A stretch of DNA of 64,000 nt, taken from contig SVNW01000002.1 of NCBI GenBank assembly GCA_015066745.1, forward strand, positions 41,333-105,332. The letters are read 5' to 3'. The notes under the pieces are model-generated. The model saw nothing but the letters and a program-made list of their open reading frames with translations. It did not search any database and was not told the DNA's origin. Position 1 is the first letter of the stretch, and each line of letters opens with the position of its first letter. A program made the translations under genes and the position numbers. Shown here in pieces: positions 60,610 to 64,000 of the stretch. Source of the stretch: Ruminococcus sp. (GTDB lineage Bacteria; Bacillota; Clostridia; Oscillospirales; Ruminococcaceae).

Positions 60610-61779
60610 ATGACTTTATTTGAAAAGAATTATCAGGAACAGCTGGATAAATACAACAAGCTTATAGAACTAAAAAATGAACCAACTGATTTTTACAACG
60701 GGATATACACAAAATATAAAAATCCTGTTCTCACAAGAAACCACATACCGCTTTTCTGGAAATACGATATGAATCCTGCAACTAACCCTTTCTTCATGGA
60801 AAGACTCGGTATAAATGCCGTTATGAACTCAGGAGCTATCGAACTTAACGGAAAGTTTTATCTTGTTGCCAGAGTTGAAGGTAATGACAGAAAATCATTT
60901 TTTGCAGTAGCAGAAAGTGATAACGGAATAGATAATTTTAAATTCTGGGACTACCCTGTTGTGCTTCCCGATACAGAACCCGATGAAACAAATGTTTATG
61001 ACATGCGTCTTACAAAGCATGAAGATGGATTTATATACGGAGTTTTTTGTTCTGAAAGCAAGGATACTCAGAGTGATGACCTTTCAGCAGCCTGTGCGGC
61101 AGCCGGCATAGTACGAACAAAAGACCTGAAAACATGGGAGCGTCTCCCTAATCTGAAAACGGTTTCACCTCAGCAAAGAAATGTTGTTCTTCACCCCGAA
61201 TTTGTAAACGGAAAATATGCTTTTTATACCAGACCGCAAGATGGTTTTATACAGACTGGCTCAGGTGGCGGAGTATGTTTCGGACTTGCTGACGATATCA
61301 CAAATGCACAGATTTCCGAGGAAAAAGTAATAAGCCCACGAAGATATCATACGATCACCGAAAGTAAAAACGGTGCAGGTGCAGTACCTATAAAAACTCC
61401 TGAAGGCTGGATACATATTGCTCATGGTGTAAGAAATACTGCTGCAGGACTCAGATATGTACTGTATGTATTTGCAACAGCTCTTGACGATCCTTCAAAA
61501 CTTATCGCAGAACCATCGGGTGTATTTCTTGTTCCTCTTTCCGAAGAAAGAGTGGGTGACGTTTCAAATGTTGTCTTTTCAAACGGTGCAATCGCTACCG
61601 AAGACGGTAATGTTTTCATTTATTATGCATCATCTGATACAAGACTTCATGTTGCTACTACCACTATCGAAAAACTTATGGATTATACATTTAATACACC
61701 GTCAGATCCTCTCCGCTCAGCTGATTGTGTAAAACAACGCTGTGAACTTATCAAAAAAAATCTTGACTTCCTTAAATAA
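60610..61779 (+). CDS. GH130 4-O-beta-D-mannosyl-D-glucose phosphorylase
   Basis: 389 residues, no signal peptide, so cytoplasmic. The family layout is clear: [10 protein letters not shown] at the N-terminus, then [19 protein letters not shown], a catalytic-Asp region [29 protein letters not shown] and [10 protein letters not shown]. This matches GH130 subfamily 1 enzymes (RaMP1 of Ruminococcus albus, BfMGP), which phosphorolyse mannosyl-glucose to mannose-1-phosphate and glucose in mannan metabolism. Subfamily assignment is by resemblance. No epimerase gene is adjacent. The next gene is a secreted GH5 with a separate promoter. Confidence 0.93.
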   Translation: MTLFEKNYQEQLDKYNKLIELKNEPTDFYNGIYTKYKNPVLTRNHIPLFWKYDMNPATNPFFMERLGINAVMNSGAIELNGKFYLVARVEGNDRKSFFAVAESDNGIDNFKFWDYPVVLPDTEPDETNVYDMRLTKHEDGFIYGVFCSESKDTQSDDLSAACAAAGIVRTKDLKTWERLPNLKTVSPQQRNVVLHPEFVNGKYAFYTRPQDGFIQTGSGGGVCFGLADDITNAQISEEKVISPRRYHTITESKNGAGAVPIKTPEGWIHIAHGVRNTAAGLRYVLYVFATALDDPSKLIAEPSGVFLVPLSEERVGDVSNVVFSNGAIATEDGNVFIYYASSDTRLHVATTTIEKLMDYTFNTPSDPLRSADCVKQRCELIKKNLDFLK

Positions 61780-61811
61780 ATGATTTTTTATACAAACTAT
61801 ATAAATAGCTA

Positions 61812-61840
61812 TTGACTTTTGCCCGATAATAAGTTAATAT
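61812..61840 (+). promoter_or_regulatory. Candidate promoter of the GH5 gene
   Basis: Plus strand: -35 TTGACT (61812-61817), 17-nt spacer, -10 TAATAT (61835-61840). The -10 is imperfect (4/6). A 50-nt leader with RBS AGGAGGA precedes the ATG. No terminator is seen after GH130, so read-through is also possible. Confidence 0.5.
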
Positions 61841-61895
61841 TTAATATAGGTAATAATGGTTATTTGCGTTTTTTTATAAAACAGGAGGAATAAAA

Positions 61896-63629
61896 ATGAA
61901 ATCATTTAAACGCTTTACTGCTACTGTTGCCGCACTTATTATGGTGGCATCAACAGGTCTAATCTCTACAAATCAGAACACAAACAACACTGAGGTAGTA
62001 AAAGCCGTAGACGATTGTCATGATGACTGGCTTCACCGTGAAGGTAATAAAATCGTAGATAAGGACGGAAACCCTGTATGGCTCACAGGCTGTAACTGGT
62101 TTGGTTACAATGTCGGAAGTCAGGTATTTGACGGTGTATGGTCACAAAATATGCATGAAATGCTCAATCAGATCGCAGACCATGGATTTAACCTGCTTCG
62201 TGTTCCTATGTCTACCGAACTTCTTCTTCAGTGGAAAAACGGCGATCCCGATCCGGCTACACCAAAGGTAAATCAGTATTGTAACCCTGAACTTACTCTC
62301 GAAAAAGTTGAGGGTGGTACTATCATGTACAGTTTTGATATCTGGAATCAGGCTGTAGCATGGTGTAAGGAAAATGGTATCAAGATCATGATAGACATAC
62401 ATTCTGCAGAAACAGCTTCCGCAGGACATCAGGTTTCTCTCTGGTATACAGACAAGTTCAGCACTGAAGACTGGTGTACTGCACTTAACTGGTTTGCTGA
62501 TTATTACAAAGATGATGATACTATCATAGCTATCGACCTAAAAAATGAACCTCACGGAAAAGCTGACGTACCTGAATTAATGGCAAAATGGGACGACTCC
62601 AAGGATCCGAACAACTGGAAATATGCTGCCGAAACAGCAGCTGCCGCTGTACTGAAAGCAAATCCTGAACTTCTTATCATGGTAGAAGGAAACGAAGTTT
62701 ATCCAAAGGAAGGTTATGACTGGACAGCTCCAAGTATTGACTACACCACAATGACAGAATTTTATTATGGTGCATGGTGGGGCGGAAACTTCCGTGGTGC
62801 CAAGGAACATCCTATAGACCTTGGTGAACATCAGGATCAGCTTGTTTACTCACCTCATGACTACGGTCCGCTCGTATGGAATCAGACATGGTTTGACAAG
62901 GACTTTACAACACAGACACTCCTTGACGACTATTGGTATGATACATGGGCATATCTCGGTGAAGACTATCCTCTCCTTATGGGTGAATGGGGCGGATTTA
63001 TCGACGAAGAACATGATGCAGACGGCAAAAATACAAAATGGATGACTCTTCTCAGAGATTATATGATAGAAAACAGAATCCACCACACATTCTGGTGCTT
63101 CAACGAAAACTCCGGTGACACAGGCGGACTTGTATACGATAACTTCGGAAAATGGGATCTTGACAAATACGCTCTTGTAAAACCTGCTCTCTGGCAGGAC
63201 GAAAACGGAAAGTTCATAAGTCTTGACCATCAGAGACCTCTTGGTGCTGCCGGAAACGGAATATCTGTTTCCGAATACTATGGCGGTGCATCAACACCTC
63301 CGGCAACAACAACACCAACTACTACAACTACAGCAAGTCAGTCAACAACTACATCAAAACCGGTTGTTACAACTACAGTTTCAAAAACTACTACAACAAC
63401 TCCTGCAAAAGATGATAAAATTATCTACGGAGATTTAGACGGAAACGAAAAAGCCGATCTCTCAGACCTTACATCACTTTCACTTTATCTTCTCGGAGAT
63501 TTAAAACTTGACGGTACAGCTTTAAAATGTGCCGATGTAAACGGTGACGGCGATGTCAACATTTCAGACCTTGCACACTTCAAACAGTACATATCAAAAG
63601 ACGCTGTAGTTCTCGGACCGCAGAAATAG
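61896..63629 (+). CDS. Secreted GH5 endoglucanase with C-terminal dockerin
   Basis: 577 residues. A signal peptide (to about residue 25) is followed by a GH5 catalytic domain (about 40-460) with acid/base E218 in LKNEPHG and nucleophile E364 in MGEWGG; the SPHDYGP motif fits subfamily 1. The Thr/Ser-rich linker spans ~470-510. The dockerin (about 512-577) has two EF-hand-like repeats, GDLDGNEKADLSDLTSLSLY and DVNGDGDVNISDLAHFKQYI, with Ca-binding Asp/Asn residues. It attaches the enzyme to a cohesin scaffold, cleaving cellulose or beta-glucan at the cell surface. Confidence 0.95.
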   Translation: MKSFKRFTATVAALIMVASTGLISTNQNTNNTEVVKAVDDCHDDWLHREGNKIVDKDGNPVWLTGCNWFGYNVGSQVFDGVWSQNMHEMLNQIADHGFNLLRVPMSTELLLQWKNGDPDPATPKVNQYCNPELTLEKVEGGTIMYSFDIWNQAVAWCKENGIKIMIDIHSAETASAGHQVSLWYTDKFSTEDWCTALNWFADYYKDDDTIIAIDLKNEPHGKADVPELMAKWDDSKDPNNWKYAAETAAAAVLKANPELLIMVEGNEVYPKEGYDWTAPSIDYTTMTEFYYGAWWGGNFRGAKEHPIDLGEHQDQLVYSPHDYGPLVWNQTWFDKDFTTQTLLDDYWYDTWAYLGEDYPLLMGEWGGFIDEEHDADGKNTKWMTLLRDYMIENRIHHTFWCFNENSGDTGGLVYDNFGKWDLDKYALVKPALWQDENGKFISLDHQRPLGAAGNGISVSEYYGGASTPPATTTPTTTTTASQSTTTSKPVVTTTVSKTTTTTPAKDDKIIYGDLDGNEKADLSDLTSLSLYLLGDLKLDGTALKCADVNGDGDVNISDLAHFKQYISKDAVVLGPQK

Positions 63630-63722
63630 TAATAATGATAAAAAAACACGCTCAGTCTTTAGTCGGGTAGTCATATAGAAGTTTTGAAAAACAAGGCTAA
63701 GACTAATTACAGCGGATATGAC

Positions 63723-63766
63723 AACACCACCGTATCTCGGTTGATACGGTGGTGTTCGTTTTTTTG
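63723..63766 (+). terminator. Strong terminator after the GH5 gene
   Basis: Perfect 14-bp stem AACACCACCGTATC/GATACGGTGGTGTT (63723-63756, loop TCGGTT), then CG and a run of T (63759-63765). Confidence 0.9.
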
Positions 63767-63838
63767 AGGCAGCATTGCCGATTGCCCTCGGAGAGCGCAA
63801 AGACTTATGATAGCTAAAGCTGTCGTAAGTATCTTTGC

Positions 63839-64000
63839 GTTACTTTCGCAAAAGTAACAAAGGCGAAATTAGCTTTAGTGACATCCTCCCCCACCTGTAG
63901 AGGTGGGGGCTTCCCATCTCTATAGATAAGTTTCGGTTCTCGTTCGATAGTACTAACGTACTAAGCATAAGCGAGCTAACCCCGTATGTCCTACGGTTTT
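63839..64000 (-). mobile_element. Probable end of an IS200/IS605-type (TnpB) element, truncated by the window
   Basis: A GC-rich hairpin CCCCCACCT-GTAG-AGGTGGGGG (63888-63909) and a second hairpin GTTACTTT-CGCA-AAAGTAAC (63839-63858) resemble the subterminal structures at the end of IS200/IS605-type elements. On the minus strand the last codons in the window read KTVGHTGL before a stop, similar to TnpB C-termini; the rest of the gene would lie beyond 64000. Sequence 63630-63838 otherwise holds only the GH5 terminator and a weak hairpin at 63803-63830. The call is by recollection of such ends, not a search. Confidence 0.45.

Noticed and set aside
62850..63230. 126-codon minus-strand open frame
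   Set aside because: Antisense to the GH5 catalytic domain, which has clear motifs and secretion signals.
1..64000. CRISPR array, tRNA or rRNA genes
   Set aside because: No spaced direct-repeat array and no clear tRNA cloverleaf or rRNA sequence was seen on reading the intergenic regions.

Overview
The window looks like a chromosome segment of a low-G+C, fibre-degrading Ruminococcus-type Firmicute (Oscillospiraceae). The best evidence is at the right end. There, a secreted GH5 endoglucanase with a Thr-rich linker and a C-terminal dockerin (cellulosome type) sits next to a GH130 mannosyl-glucose phosphorylase. Clostridial-type two-component systems, lipoproteins and promoters (TATAAT with a 17-nt spacer) agree with this. 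The species cannot be fixed from the sequence alone.

Layout. (1) 1-636: C-terminal part of an AAA-ATPase-like/PD-(D/E)XK protein. (2) 709-14595, minus strand: twelve tightly packed genes behind one perfect consensus promoter (TTGACA-17-TATAAT) and a 17-bp palindrome. They encode a small XRE regulator, a membrane zinc-ribbon protein, a lidless Hsp70 with a four-cysteine insert, a kinase-C-lobe remnant fused to an Hsp70-substrate-domain-like region, three coiled-coil proteins, a multi-AAA+ ATPase, a small GTPase and three unrecognised proteins. The last of these carries the same zinc ribbon as the first structural gene. I know of no described system with this composition, and it is the main discovery candidate. 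(3) 14726-19834: an HscC-like Hsp70, a tail-anchored J-domain protein whose HPD motif reads NPE, and a YesM/YesN-type sensor kinase and AraC-type response regulator, apparently one operon. (4) 19962-23133: sugar ABC importer (lipoprotein and two permeases, no ATPase). (5) 23447-32692: SDR oxidoreductase, AraC regulator, VanS/VanR-like two-component system, two lipoproteins, a DEDD exonuclease and oligoendopeptidase F.

(6) 33025-37085, plus strand: PHP phosphatase, Lrp regulator, aminotransferase, ispE and signal peptidase I. (7) 37201-39167: surE and hflX. (8) 39262-47273, minus strand: purine operon purE-F-M-N-O-H-D followed by a membrane protein gene. Inosinate synthesis is split between a stand-alone AICAR transformylase and a PurO-type cyclohydrolase. 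PurF lacks the nucleophilic cysteine. The leader has a 27-codon ORF that ends exactly at a terminator hairpin, which suggests translation-coupled attenuation. (9) 47381-54127: an acquired defence island with a decayed serine-recombinase remnant, a Ser/Thr kinase, and a single-chain Type ISP-like restriction-modification enzyme (nuclease, helicase and methyltransferase) with its own promoter and terminator. (10) 54299-55969: a multi-spanning membrane protein.

(11) 56246-60439: a 2-hydroxyacyl-CoA dehydratase activator/component protein split over two genes. (12) 60610-63629: GH130 phosphorylase and GH5-dockerin endoglucanase for mannan and cellulose use. (13) The right edge holds a terminator and what looks like the end of an IS200/IS605-type element.
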